Shown one piece after another: positions 36,066 through 45,312 of a stretch of 64,000 bases of DNA (its first letter is position 1; each line of letters begins with the position of its first letter). Below the pieces are notes generated by a model, which saw only the letters and a program-made list of their open reading frames with translations, did not search any database and was not told the origin of the DNA. A program made the translations under genes and the position numbers. Origin of the DNA: Chitinophagales bacterium (GTDB lineage Bacteria; Bacteroidota; Bacteroidia; Chitinophagales; Chitinophagaceae); the NCBI GenBank assembly GCA_025353485.1, contig JANXQO010000062.1, positions 39,299 through 103,298 of the forward strand. Direction: 5' to 3'.

Positions 36066-37970
36066 TTAATTTAAACCTGACTTCTGCGGATTCTTTAAAT
36101 ATTTATCTAAAAATTTCAATGTTGTTTCTGCAGCTTTCATTTGATTTTCTTTCTTTATAAAACCGTGTCCTTCATCGGGGAATAAAACATATTCAACCGG
36201 CGTTCCGTTCTTTTTAGCGCCGGCAACAATTTCGTCGCTTTCTTTTTGCAATACTCTTGGGTCGTTAGTGCCTTGCAAAACCAACAACGGTGTTTTTATT
36301 TTTTCGGTATTAAACAGGGGAGAAATGTTTCGTAATCTTACTGAGTCAGCACTATAGGGATCACCCATTTCCCGGTACAAGGCTTTGCGAAAACTTTCCC
36401 AGTAGGGTGGTATACTTTTTAATGTTCGTGGCCAGTTGGCAACCCCATAAAGATCTACGCCAATTTTAAATTCGTTTGGATATTGAATGATACCTGCCAG
36501 AGACATAAAGCCTCCATAACTTCCGCCATAGATCCCGATTTTTGTTGAGTCAATATTCTCCTGTTTTGCAAGCCATCTTTTTCCATACACACAATCCATC
36601 AGATCTTTATCACCATGATCACGATCGTCCATAGCATGAAAAGTTTTCCCATAGCCGCTGCTGCCGCGGTTGTTTACCATCAAAATTGCATAGCCATGAT
36701 TTAAAAAATATTGAGCGCTTTGCGAATAACCGACTCTTGATTGTCCGCCGGGGCCGCCATGCACCCACACCAATGCAGGAACGGGTTTATCTTTTGATGC
36801 CGTTAAGGGGTGATAATAAATTGCCGGCACATCTACGCCATCAAATGATTTAAAACGAATCACTTCTGACTTTGCAAGATCATCACTATTAATTTCCGGA
36901 TTTAGTGTGTTGGTTACCTGCTTTAGTTTTTGGGTTTCAAAATTATACAGCCATAAATTATTGGGGCTTTTATCGCTGCCAACAGTTAGTATCATATTCT
37001 TTTCACTATTGCTGATGTTTACTCCCTGCACATCACCATCAGGTATTTCAGGAAATTTTATTTGGGTGCCTGTTGCATGATCAAAAAGCAATACTTTATT
37101 TCTTCCATCTTCATTTATTCCCACTACCCTGTATTTACCATTCTCACTCAGGTACATGTAGGCTACATCCCAATTGGTTTCAAAGAGTTTTTCTTTTTGG
37201 CCGCCGGCAATATTGTATTTCACTAAATACTCAAATTCCTTTCCTTCGTTGGTTGTATAATAAAAAGAAGAATCATTTAGGTCAAAAGTGGCAGGATTAT
37301 AAGTGCCCCCGGCATCTGCTGATAATTTTTTCATTTGTTTTGAGGCCATATCAAATAAATACATTTCATTTTCATCGGTAGTAATTGTTTTGGTTAAAAG
37401 CAGGTATTGCTCATTAAAAGAAATATTGCTTACGTCGTATCCGCTGTCATTTTTGTAGATCATATTGGATGTCCATGATGCGGTATCCATTTTATACAAA
37501 TCAAAATATTTTGGATCTCTTTTATTACTTGTATAATATAATATGGTTCTGGCTTTGTTCCAGCCAAAAAATTGTGTCTTTTCTTTCGCTCCCGGAGTAA
37601 GGTCTTTAGCGCTGTCACCTGGATGCAACAGGTACATATGGCTGTTTTCATTTCCGCCCTGGTCTGCAGAATAAATAATATTATCAGTACCGGCAACATA
37701 ATCATTTACAAAAAAAGATTCTTTGGCAGAATTTGTTATGGGTTTCATTCCTGTATCCGAAAGATTAATTTCATACACATTATAAATACCCGTTTCGTTA
37801 TTGTTAACCGCAATTTTAGTTTCATCCTTATTGAATATACCACCGCCAATATTTTTTGTTTTATAGAATTGCTCAATGGTGTACTGCTTCACTTCTTTTT
37901 TTACAGATGTCTCATTGTTTTTACAGGAGTGAAAAATTAAAGCTGATGCCAGCACAAAAAAGTATCTCAT
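36066..37970 (-). CDS. S9 family prolyl oligopeptidase-type lipoprotein
   Basis: GIYGGSYGGFMSLAGIIQYP nucleophile, WVHGGPGGQSR, DEGHGFIKKEN; start set at MRYFFVLASALIFHSCKNN (lipobox). Confidence 0.9.
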   Translation of the reverse strand: MRYFFVLASALIFHSCKNNETSVKKEVKQYTIEQFYKTKNIGGGIFNKDETKIAVNNNETGIYNVYEINLSDTGMKPITNSAKESFFVNDYVAGTDNIIYSADQGGNENSHMYLLHPGDSAKDLTPGAKEKTQFFGWNKARTILYYTSNKRDPKYFDLYKMDTASWTSNMIYKNDSGYDVSNISFNEQYLLLTKTITTDENEMYLFDMASKQMKKLSADAGGTYNPATFDLNDSSFYYTTNEGKEFEYLVKYNIAGGQKEKLFETNWDVAYMYLSENGKYRVVGINEDGRNKVLLFDHATGTQIKFPEIPDGDVQGVNISNSEKNMILTVGSDKSPNNLWLYNFETQKLKQVTNTLNPEINSDDLAKSEVIRFKSFDGVDVPAIYYHPLTASKDKPVPALVWVHGGPGGQSRVGYSQSAQYFLNHGYAILMVNNRGSSGYGKTFHAMDDRDHGDKDLMDCVYGKRWLAKQENIDSTKIGIYGGSYGGFMSLAGIIQYPNEFKIGVDLYGVANWPRTLKSIPPYWESFRKALYREMGDPYSADSVRLRNISPLFNTEKIKTPLLVLQGTNDPRVLQKESDEIVAGAKKNGTPVEYVLFPDEGHGFIKKENQMKAAETTLKFLDKYLKNPQKSGLN

Positions 37971-38037
37971 AAAGTTTATTTTAGTAGTAGTAAATGTAGA
38001 ATAAACTATATACAAATAATTTATTTTAGAAATAAAA

Positions 38038-38556
38038 ATGCTTTTCGATCTTAATAAAACAGTAGAGGTGTTGGAAAGAACGCCCCAAATTTTGCAGAAA
38101 TTACTTTCCGGAGTTTCGGATGAGTGGACAATGAACAATGAAGGCGACGATACATGGAGCCCTTATGATATTGTTGGTCACCTCATCCAGGGAGAACGTA
38201 CTGATTGGATGCGAAGACTTGAAATTATTTTACACAAAGGCGATAAAAAATTTATTCCCTTCGACAGGTTTGAACAGTTTAAAGAAAGCGAAGGAAAAAA
38301 TTTACAACAACTTTTATCAGTGTTTGCAGCATTGAGAAAAGAAAATTTACAAAAATTAAAAAGCCTTCGGCTAACTGATGACGATCTTTATAAAACCGGT
38401 ATCCATCCTGAATTTGGAGAAGTTACTCTAAGGCAATTATTATCTACCTGGACGGTGCATGATCTTACGCATATTGCACAAATTACAAGAGTAATGGCCA
38501 GGCAATATAAAGAAGTAATTGGCCCATGGATAAAATATTTCAGGGTAATTCAATAA
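38038..38556 (+). CDS. DinB family protein
   Basis: WSPYDIVGHLIQGERTDWMRRLE; TWTVHDLTHIAQITRVMARQY. Confidence 0.85.
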   Translation: MLFDLNKTVEVLERTPQILQKLLSGVSDEWTMNNEGDDTWSPYDIVGHLIQGERTDWMRRLEIILHKGDKKFIPFDRFEQFKESEGKNLQQLLSVFAALRKENLQKLKSLRLTDDDLYKTGIHPEFGEVTLRQLLSTWTVHDLTHIAQITRVMARQYKEVIGPWIKYFRVIQ

Positions 38557-38595
38557 GACAACATATAATGTAGGAAGTTTTTTTTATTTAATTAT

Positions 38596-38625
38596 TTGTT
38601 TTATAGGGAATGTAAAGTATATTTG
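38596..38625 (+). promoter_or_regulatory. Bacteroidota-type promoter
   Basis: TTG - 19 nt - TATATTTG (fits TTG/TAnnTTTG), 22 nt upstream of the ATG at 38648. Confidence 0.6.
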
Positions 38626-38647
38626 ACGTTAAATAAACTTTACATCT

Positions 38648-39055
38648 ATGAAACTAAGACTCTTGCCCAATTATTTTAAAAAAATTTCATTAATAATTAT
38701 TCTACTTGTAATAACCTTTTTAATATTTATGAAAATAAGTGATCCGAATATTCCAAAAGGGTTTATTACGCCACTTGTTAAAGTGTCGCTTATTCTTGCC
38801 GGATATTTCTTTATTATGTCAAAAGAAAAAATAGAAGATGAATTTATTCAAAGTGTTAGATTAACATCATATGCTATAGCTTTTAGCTTTCTAATTATTC
38901 AGTATTTAATTACTGAAAGTCAGATATTGAGTTTTTTACATAAAGATGATCCCAGTGCATTTAGATATATATTTAACTCAATCCTTTTTTATATCTTTTT
39001 TTTCTATCTTCTTAAATACAGAGTAATAAAACTAAAATGTGAAAAACAATCTTAA
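38648..39055 (+). CDS. hypothetical four-TM membrane protein
   Basis: Multiple hydrophobic segments; overlaps the downstream HTH gene by 17 nt. Confidence 0.65.
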   Translation: MKLRLLPNYFKKISLIIILLVITFLIFMKISDPNIPKGFITPLVKVSLILAGYFFIMSKEKIEDEFIQSVRLTSYAIAFSFLIIQYLITESQILSFLHKDDPSAFRYIFNSILFYIFFFYLLKYRVIKLKCEKQS

Positions 39056-39245
39056 AGAACTTAGAGAAGCAAATGGTTTAACTCAAGAGAGTCTTGCAAA
39101 CCTAGTATTTGTAAGCAGGCAAACAATTATTTCAATTGAAAAAGAATATTATGTTCCTACAACACCTCTTGCTTTAAAGCTTGCGGAAATATTAAAAACA
39201 AAAGTGGAAGATATTTTTACGCTGGAAAAAAAAGATTGGAAATAA
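39039..39245 (+). CDS. XRE-family helix-turn-helix regulator
   Basis: LKELREANGLTQESLANLVFVSRQTIISIEKEYYVPTTPLALKLAEIL. Confidence 0.9.
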   Translation: MKNNLKELREANGLTQESLANLVFVSRQTIISIEKEYYVPTTPLALKLAEILKTKVEDIFTLEKKDWK

Positions 39246-39301
39246 TATATTCAAATCACCCTTCCATCAATATCATAGCTTTGTAAGACAATATTTTTTT
39301 T

Positions 39302-40015
39302 ATGGAAAATAAAATGAACAGAATTGCTTTACTTGTTGACGGTGATAATGCACAACCACGTTTGCTCAACCTTGTTTTGGAAGAAGCATCAAAGTACGGC
39401 AAGGTCACAATCCGCAGAGTATATGGCGACTGGACAACGCCGCACATGAACTCATGGAAAGCACAATTGAATGAAATGGCATTTAATCCTATTCAAAAAT
39501 TTTCTTACACTGCAGGGAAAAACTCCACTGACAGTGCATTGATAATTGATGCCATGGATATTTTGCATGATAATTTAGTGGATGGTTTTTGCATTGTAAG
39601 CAGCGACAGTGATTATACAGGCCTCGCAAAACGCATAAGAGAAGATGGAATTTTTGTTATGGGGATTGGGGAGAAAAAAACGCCCAATGCATTTGTAAAA
39701 TCGTGTGAGATATTTACGCATGTTGAAAACCTGGAACCCAAAGTTGAGCAGGAAGAAAAAAAAGTGATTCATAAAAAAGAAAGAGTTACGGTTGATACAA
39801 GGCTTATCAATAAAGCTTTTGATATGAGCGCCAATGAAAGCAACGAAGTGTACGTTTCCACAATGGGATTGGCTTTAAGAAAATTAGATCCAAGTTTTGA
39901 TTCAAGAACATTTGGTTTTAAAACACTAACGCAATTGTTCAGTAAGCTTAGAGATTTTATTGTTGTTGATAATATTGTGAACGGATTGAACAACCCTTTG
40001 ATAAGAAGAAAATAA
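39302..40015 (+). CDS. NYN-domain (LabA/DUF88-like) protein with C-terminal OST-HTH/LOTUS domain
   Basis: ALLVDGDNAQPRLLNLVLEEA, DSALIIDAMDIL, IVSSDSDYTGLAKRIREDGIFVMGIG; LOTUS-like C-terminus ...RKLDPSFDSRTFGFKTLTQLFSKLRDFIVVD. Confidence 0.85.
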   Translation: MENKMNRIALLVDGDNAQPRLLNLVLEEASKYGKVTIRRVYGDWTTPHMNSWKAQLNEMAFNPIQKFSYTAGKNSTDSALIIDAMDILHDNLVDGFCIVSSDSDYTGLAKRIREDGIFVMGIGEKKTPNAFVKSCEIFTHVENLEPKVEQEEKKVIHKKERVTVDTRLINKAFDMSANESNEVYVSTMGLALRKLDPSFDSRTFGFKTLTQLFSKLRDFIVVDNIVNGLNNPLIRRK

Positions 40016-40017
40016 TT

Positions 40018-40113
40018 GGTAAGAGAACAAGGAGATAAAAGAGTAAAAGAGATTTTTTATCTCATGTGATCTTTGCTATTACTCTTTATCTCTTTCAACT
40101 CTTTTGTCTCTTA
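40018..40113. repeat. imperfect inverted-repeat intergenic element
   Basis: TAAGAGAACAAGGAGATAAAAGAGTAAAAGAG facing CTCTTTATCTCTTTCAACTCTTTTGTCTCTTA; fills the intergenic gap. Confidence 0.7.
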
Positions 40114-40707
40114 GCTATCCTTCCATCCCCACAAATACCTGCAGGCATACGTACGATAAGGAGACCATTTAGAGGAGATATCTAACATCTTTTCTTTCAT
40201 TGCTTTTTTATCAGTCGCATCTAATGTATATAATTTAGTAATTGCCTGTTGAATACCCAAATCATCAACAGCAAAAACATCTTCTCGTCCGAGAGTGAAC
40301 ATCAATATCATTTCTACCGTCCATTTCCCAACTCCTTTTATTTGTGTAAGAAGATCAATTACTTCTTCATTACTCATTTTATGTAAGCGTGTGTCAGTAA
40401 GATTCTTCTCAACAAAAAATTTGCAGACATTATGAACGTAGCTGGCTTTGGCATTGGAGAACCCTATGCTGCGAAATTTCTCAACAGGTATTTCCAATAT
40501 TTCTTTTGCAGTAGGTTCCTTCCTTCCAAACAAAGCTAAAAAACGTTTAAATATTACTTTAGCAACCTTTGTACTTAATTGCTGGCTGATAATAGAAGAA
40601 CATAAATACAGGTAAACTTTTTTACGTGGCTGCAATACAAATGGCTCCTGCAGTTCAAGAATTTTTTTAAACTTTTTATCTTTTGATAAATGTAAAATGT
40701 GTTCCAT
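40111..40707 (-). CDS. DNA-3-methyladenine glycosylase II-like (HhH-GPD)
   Basis: LYLCSSIISQQLSTKVAKVIFKRF; LTQIKGVGKWTVEMILMFTLGREDVFAVDDLG. Confidence 0.88.
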   Translation of the reverse strand: MEHILHLSKDKKFKKILELQEPFVLQPRKKVYLYLCSSIISQQLSTKVAKVIFKRFLALFGRKEPTAKEILEIPVEKFRSIGFSNAKASYVHNVCKFFVEKNLTDTRLHKMSNEEVIDLLTQIKGVGKWTVEMILMFTLGREDVFAVDDLGIQQAITKLYTLDATDKKAMKEKMLDISSKWSPYRTYACRYLWGWKDS

Positions 40708-40726
40708 ACAGCTCTTTTAAAAAATT

Positions 40727-40829
40727 TACCGCAGAGAGCAGAGTTAGATGAGTTCACGCAGAGAATTTTTAAAATCTCTTTCTTATTATTTCTCTCTGCG
40801 TAAACTTTGTTTCTCTTTTCTCTGCGGTT
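40727..40829. repeat. imperfect inverted-repeat intergenic element
   Basis: TTACCGCAGAGAgcAGAG...ACGCAGAGA facing TCTCTGCGT...CTCttTTCTCTGCGGT; ends at the cysS stop. Confidence 0.8.
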
Positions 40830-42339
40830 AAAGTATTTCCCAACTTATGTTCCCGTTCTTTTTATCTTTTAATAATATACCTGCCTTATTCAATTGATTC
40901 CTTATCTTATCAGATGTTGCAAAATCTTTATTTTCCCTTGATTCTTTTCTTATCTCTATCAACAATTCCATAACACTGTTTAATACTGGGTTATTTTCTT
41001 TTGGATTTTTTAATCCAAGAATATCTTCCAGCCAGAGTTTAAAAGATGTTTTCATTAATTGAAAAGTGTTGGAAGAAAGTGCATCCATACTTATATGGCC
41101 ATCTTTAATTCCGTTGATGAAGGGAACCATTTCAAAAAAATTAGCCAACACTTTTGCCGTATTAAAATCATCATTCATAAAATCATCTAATTCTGCCAAG
41201 AGCTTTGAGCATTGAGCTTCGAGGTCTTTATCGGCTGCCGGTTGCCGGTTGCCGGTTACTGGTAACCGGATACTTGTACCAGGTAACTTCTGCAGCACTT
41301 CATATCCTTCCCACAAACGCTTCAATCCTTTTTCTGCTGCCACCAATGCTTCACTGCTAAAATCCTGTGTGCTGCGGTAATGTGTTTGCAAAATAAAAAA
41401 ACGAACGGTCATTGGTGTGAATGCCTGCGTAAGCAATGGATGATTACCGCTGAACATTTCAGTAAGCTTAATAACATTATTATAACTCTTACCCATTTTT
41501 TTGCCGCCAATCGTTATCATATTATTATGCAGCCAATATTTTGCCGGTGTGTGATGATTACAGATGGTGCTTTGGGCTATTTCACTTTCATGATGAGGAA
41601 ATAAAAGGTCCATCCCTCCTCCATGAATATCGAATTCAACACCTAAATATTTTGTTGCCATAGCAGAGCATTCAATATGCCATCCGGGAAAACCTTCTCC
41701 CCACGGGCTTTTCCAGCGCATGATATGTTGCGGCGGTGCAGCTTTCCATAATGCAAAGTCTGCTTTGTCTCTTTTCTCATCCTGACCATCAAGGTGTCTG
41801 GTGGTTTCTAAAAGATCTTCAATAACTCTTCCGCTCAATTTTCCATAGTCATGTGTAGCTGCATATTTTTTTACATCAAAATAAACTGAGCCATTGGAAA
41901 CATAAGCATAACCTGCTTCAATGATTTTTTCGATCATGGTTATTTGTTCCACAATATGCCCGGTTGCGGTGGGTTCAATATTTGGATCAAGTATATTAAA
42001 TTCCTTCATCGCCCAATGAAAAAGGTTGGTGTATTTCTGCACCAGTTCCATGGGTTCAATTTTTTCAAGCTGTGCTTTTTTAGATATCTTATCTTCTGCT
42101 TCCCTGCCTTCTTCTTCAAAATGTCCTGCATCGGTTATGTTGCGTACATACCGCACTTTGTAACCCAGGTACAATAAATACCGGTTCACAATATCAAAAG
42201 TTATATAAGGCCGTGCATGCCCTAAATGGCTTTCACCACTCACTGTGGGGCCGCATACATACATACCTACATGACCTTTTGTTATGGGTTTAAACTCTTC
42301 TTTTTTCCTTGAAAGGGAATTATATACTTTAAGAGACAT
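40828..42339 (-). CDS. cysS: cysteine--tRNA ligase
   Basis: MYVCGPTVSGESHLGHARPYITFDIV, GWHIECSAMA, HHESEIAQS, GKKMGKS. Confidence 0.96.
   Translation of the reverse strand: MSLKVYNSLSRKKEEFKPITKGHVGMYVCGPTVSGESHLGHARPYITFDIVNRYLLYLGYKVRYVRNITDAGHFEEEGREAEDKISKKAQLEKIEPMELVQKYTNLFHWAMKEFNILDPNIEPTATGHIVEQITMIEKIIEAGYAYVSNGSVYFDVKKYAATHDYGKLSGRVIEDLLETTRHLDGQDEKRDKADFALWKAAPPQHIMRWKSPWGEGFPGWHIECSAMATKYLGVEFDIHGGGMDLLFPHHESEIAQSTICNHHTPAKYWLHNNMITIGGKKMGKSYNNVIKLTEMFSGNHPLLTQAFTPMTVRFFILQTHYRSTQDFSSEALVAAEKGLKRLWEGYEVLQKLPGTSIRLPVTGNRQPAADKDLEAQCSKLLAELDDFMNDDFNTAKVLANFFEMVPFINGIKDGHISMDALSSNTFQLMKTSFKLWLEDILGLKNPKENNPVLNSVMELLIEIRKESRENKDFATSDKIRNQLNKAGILLKDKKNGNISWEIL
41237..41269. repeat. 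short tandem/inverted repeat within cysS
   Basis: GCCGGTT x3 (41237-41257) running into CCGGTTAC-TG-GTAACCGG (41252-41269). Confidence 0.85.
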
Positions 42340-42366
42340 ATGGTAAAATTAGAAATAAGAAATGAA

Positions 42367-42388
42367 ACCTGCCTGCCGACAGGCAGGT
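42367..42388. repeat. intergenic hairpin flanked by 12-bp direct repeats
   Basis: ACCTGCCTG-CCGA-CAGGCAGGT; AGAAATAAGAAA at 42351-42362 and 42390-42401. Confidence 0.75.
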
Positions 42389-42480
42389 AAGAAATAAGAA
42401 AATTTATTTGCCGGATGTGCACAGGCAACATTTGCAGATGTGATATAGTATAACGTTATTCATCTTTATAAAGATAAAAT

Positions 42481-43611
42481 TTATTTATTTATGTGCAAAC
42501 TAACATCAGCAATAATAGGAAAATGATCGCTTAAGTTTTTAGGGATTCTTGTAAACTGCTGTATGGTAAATTTTTTATCCGCAAAAATATTATCTATCCT
42601 TAACGTTGGGGAAATACCGGAAAATGTTCTTCCAAATCCTATTCCTTTTTCAACAAAAGCATTTTGCAATCCATCACCAATTTTACAATAGGCGTAAGAG
42701 TTTGGCACATCGTTAAAATCGCCGCACACAATAATAGGGTAAGGGCTTTTGTCCACTTCTTCTTTTACTTTTTCAGATTGTACTTTCCGTTTAAGAAATC
42801 CACGTTTTAGTTTGCTGATAATACTTTTTGATTCTGACAGCGCTGTATCCGTATTGATTCCGGGGTTATCTAAATATTTTAAATTATCCTGGGTAAATTT
42901 TAATGATTGTAAATGAATATTAAATATCCTTATGGTATCACTGCCGGCTATTACATCAGTGTATTGAAAAGTTGAATTGTAATCGTGTGGCGGTGAGCTG
43001 ATGGTTTGTTTATTTACAATAGGAAATTTTGAAAATGTAATTATCCCGAAATGATGCACCCTGTCAAAATCAAACCGGTTTTCGTAAGAATAAAAATAAC
43101 CCGTGAATTCCATCCTTCGTTTAAAATCTCCCAGGTAATTTATCGCCTTATCATCATCACCGCCAACCATCTCCTGAAAACAGGCAATATCAGGCTGGTA
43201 TTGTTCTACCAGCTTTATCATGGCTTCTTTTTTTTCAGGATGGGTCTTATATTCCAGAATATCAAAGTGCTCAACATTCCAGCTCATCACACGAATATTA
43301 TTCAATAATTTTTCCTGTTTAAATGTTGATGAAAGATGTAATGGAAAAATATTTTGCACTGCCTTCCAGCAAAAAGCAATGGCTAACAGCGATACTAACA
43401 TCCACATTTTTTTAGCAAAAAGCCAGCAGAAAAAAAAGAGGAGAAGGGTAATTAAAATATAGGGCAGGCTTAGTGTGAGCAACCCGATAAACCACCAGCG
43501 ATCAGGATTAAAAAATTTTACATAGCTGCCCAATACAAAGCAAACAGCAGCCACAATATTGCAGATAATAAAAAAATTTTTGGTAACCCTTCTGAAAAAT
43601 GGTTTTGCCAT
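42481..43611 (-). CDS. endonuclease/exonuclease/phosphatase family protein (membrane-anchored)
   Basis: N-terminal TMs; VMSWNVEHFD, IACFQEMV, IVCGDFNDVPNS, LSDHFPIIADV. Confidence 0.9.
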   Translation of the reverse strand: MAKPFFRRVTKNFFIICNIVAAVCFVLGSYVKFFNPDRWWFIGLLTLSLPYILITLLLFFFCWLFAKKMWMLVSLLAIAFCWKAVQNIFPLHLSSTFKQEKLLNNIRVMSWNVEHFDILEYKTHPEKKEAMIKLVEQYQPDIACFQEMVGGDDDKAINYLGDFKRRMEFTGYFYSYENRFDFDRVHHFGIITFSKFPIVNKQTISSPPHDYNSTFQYTDVIAGSDTIRIFNIHLQSLKFTQDNLKYLDNPGINTDTALSESKSIISKLKRGFLKRKVQSEKVKEEVDKSPYPIIVCGDFNDVPNSYAYCKIGDGLQNAFVEKGIGFGRTFSGISPTLRIDNIFADKKFTIQQFTRIPKNLSDHFPIIADVSLHINK

Positions 43612-43663
43612 TGGCAGTAAGCCGGATTAAGTTAGTATTGATTAAGTTACGGTATCAAAATAA

Positions 43664-44602
43664 TTAAAGATCCGCTTCCCCGGCTCTTTTTAAAATATTC
43701 TTTTCTTCTTCACTTAATAAATGATACCCTTTCTGATTTATTTTATCAAGTATCTCATCTATTCTTTGCTGCGTTATATTTGAGTTTTTTGTAAAAGGTT
43801 TTTGATTTCCTGTTTTATAAAAAACCTTTTCTTTAATTCTTATTTGTGTTGCTGCTTTCTTTTTATCAGGATTAAAAAGATTAATGAACCAGCCGTAAAA
43901 ATTATTCATCCACAGGCTCCAGTCTCTGCCCCTGCGCAAACTAAATACAAACATAAACCCGGTAAAAGCGCCTGCAAGATGTGAAATATTATATGCCGCA
44001 CTGGCGCCTGATACACCGGCAAAATCAATAATAACATACAATAAGGTAAGTACCCAGATAGGTATGCCGCCATTAAGCATTTTAAAAAAACGATAATCCG
44101 GAGCCAATGCTGTTGTGGCTACAGCAATAGCCATAGTGGCTGCATTGGCGCCATGTATAAAGGAAGAATTTATAGTTGGTTGCAATTGAGGTAATAAATA
44201 ATTAGCTGCTACAAATGCTACTGCCCCGGCTATGCCTCCGTAAATGTAAACAGGAATTAATTTTCGGTTGCCGGTGATGCTTTGTAAAATTGAACCGAAA
44301 GCCCAAAGCCAAAGCATATTTGTAATTACAGTAAGCACACGTATATGAACGAACATGTAAGTAAAAACTGTCCATGGTTTTTGCGCTAATGCAGATAGTT
44401 TAGCCGGCATAATGAACCATGGCAATACATTTCCTTCAAAACTGCCGGAAGGTGATTGTATGATATAATAAATGATCTGGAGAAACCATACGGCAATAAA
44501 AAAAACAGCATTAATACTGATCAAGATCATCAGGGCATTTCCATCTGCCCCCAGGGAAATTTTGCGTTTTTGATAACCAAGGTATCTTTCAGATTCACTC
44601 AT
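43664..44602 (-). CDS. rhomboid-like membrane protein, probably catalytically inactive
   Basis: Rhomboid topology and SHLAGAFTGF, but GANA where GxSG is expected. Confidence 0.8.
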   Translation of the reverse strand: MSESERYLGYQKRKISLGADGNALMILISINAVFFIAVWFLQIIYYIIQSPSGSFEGNVLPWFIMPAKLSALAQKPWTVFTYMFVHIRVLTVITNMLWLWAFGSILQSITGNRKLIPVYIYGGIAGAVAFVAANYLLPQLQPTINSSFIHGANAATMAIAVATTALAPDYRFFKMLNGGIPIWVLTLLYVIIDFAGVSGASAAYNISHLAGAFTGFMFVFSLRRGRDWSLWMNNFYGWFINLFNPDKKKAATQIRIKEKVFYKTGNQKPFTKNSNITQQRIDEILDKINQKGYHLLSEEEKNILKRAGEADL

Positions 44603-44669
44603 ACTACTTAAGATGGTTATAAAGTTACATTAATAAACCACCCCTCCGGTTACAGAAAGTTAAGTTTTA

Positions 44670-45266
44670 CTAAAATGTTTTTGTGTTTGTTTTGCCCCAG
44701 ATTATAACCAGTATAAACCCCATGACCATACCGCCCAAATGGGCAAAGTGTGCAATGTTATCGGCAGCGCCGGGGTGAAGGCCGCCGAACAGATCAATTG
44801 CTGCGTAAATTGCCACCATAAATTTTGCTTTTATAGGAAAAGGAAACGGAAGAATATAAAATTTTGTATCAGGAAATAAATAGGCAAATGCTGCAAGCAA
44901 ACCCATAATAGCACCGGAAGCGCCTACAGCAGATCCATTTATATTCATCGTAAACATTTGCGCTATACCTGCTGCCAACCCACATACAAGATAAAAGATC
45001 AAAAATTTCTTTGGTCCCCAAACCCTCTCCAGCACTGCACCAAACATCCACAGGGCATACATATTAAAAAGTATGTGAAAGAAATTTCCGGGATCATGGG
45101 CAAACATGTGCGTTACCAATTGGTAAGGTTTAAAATTTTCACTTTGATAAGAGTATAGAGCAATGTAATTGGTAAGCCCAGTTGTTTTGTCCATTATCAT
45201 TTGTGCTACATATACCAAAGCATTAATGATGATAAGATTTAAAACTATCGATGTTGTTTTCTGCAT
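44670..45266 (-). CDS. rhomboid family intramembrane serine protease
   Basis: MFAHDPGNFFHILFNMYALWMFG, AVGASGAIMGLLAAF, IAHFAHLGGMVMGF. Confidence 0.92.
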   Translation of the reverse strand: MQKTTSIVLNLIIINALVYVAQMIMDKTTGLTNYIALYSYQSENFKPYQLVTHMFAHDPGNFFHILFNMYALWMFGAVLERVWGPKKFLIFYLVCGLAAGIAQMFTMNINGSAVGASGAIMGLLAAFAYLFPDTKFYILPFPFPIKAKFMVAIYAAIDLFGGLHPGAADNIAHFAHLGGMVMGFILVIIWGKTNTKTF

Positions 45267-45312
45267 TTAATTTCCGTATTGAACTATTAATAGATTTTAT
45301 TTATGGTGCAAT

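Noticed and set aside
41237-41257. CRISPR-like repeat in cysS
   Set aside because: Only three adjacent 7-bp units with no spacers.
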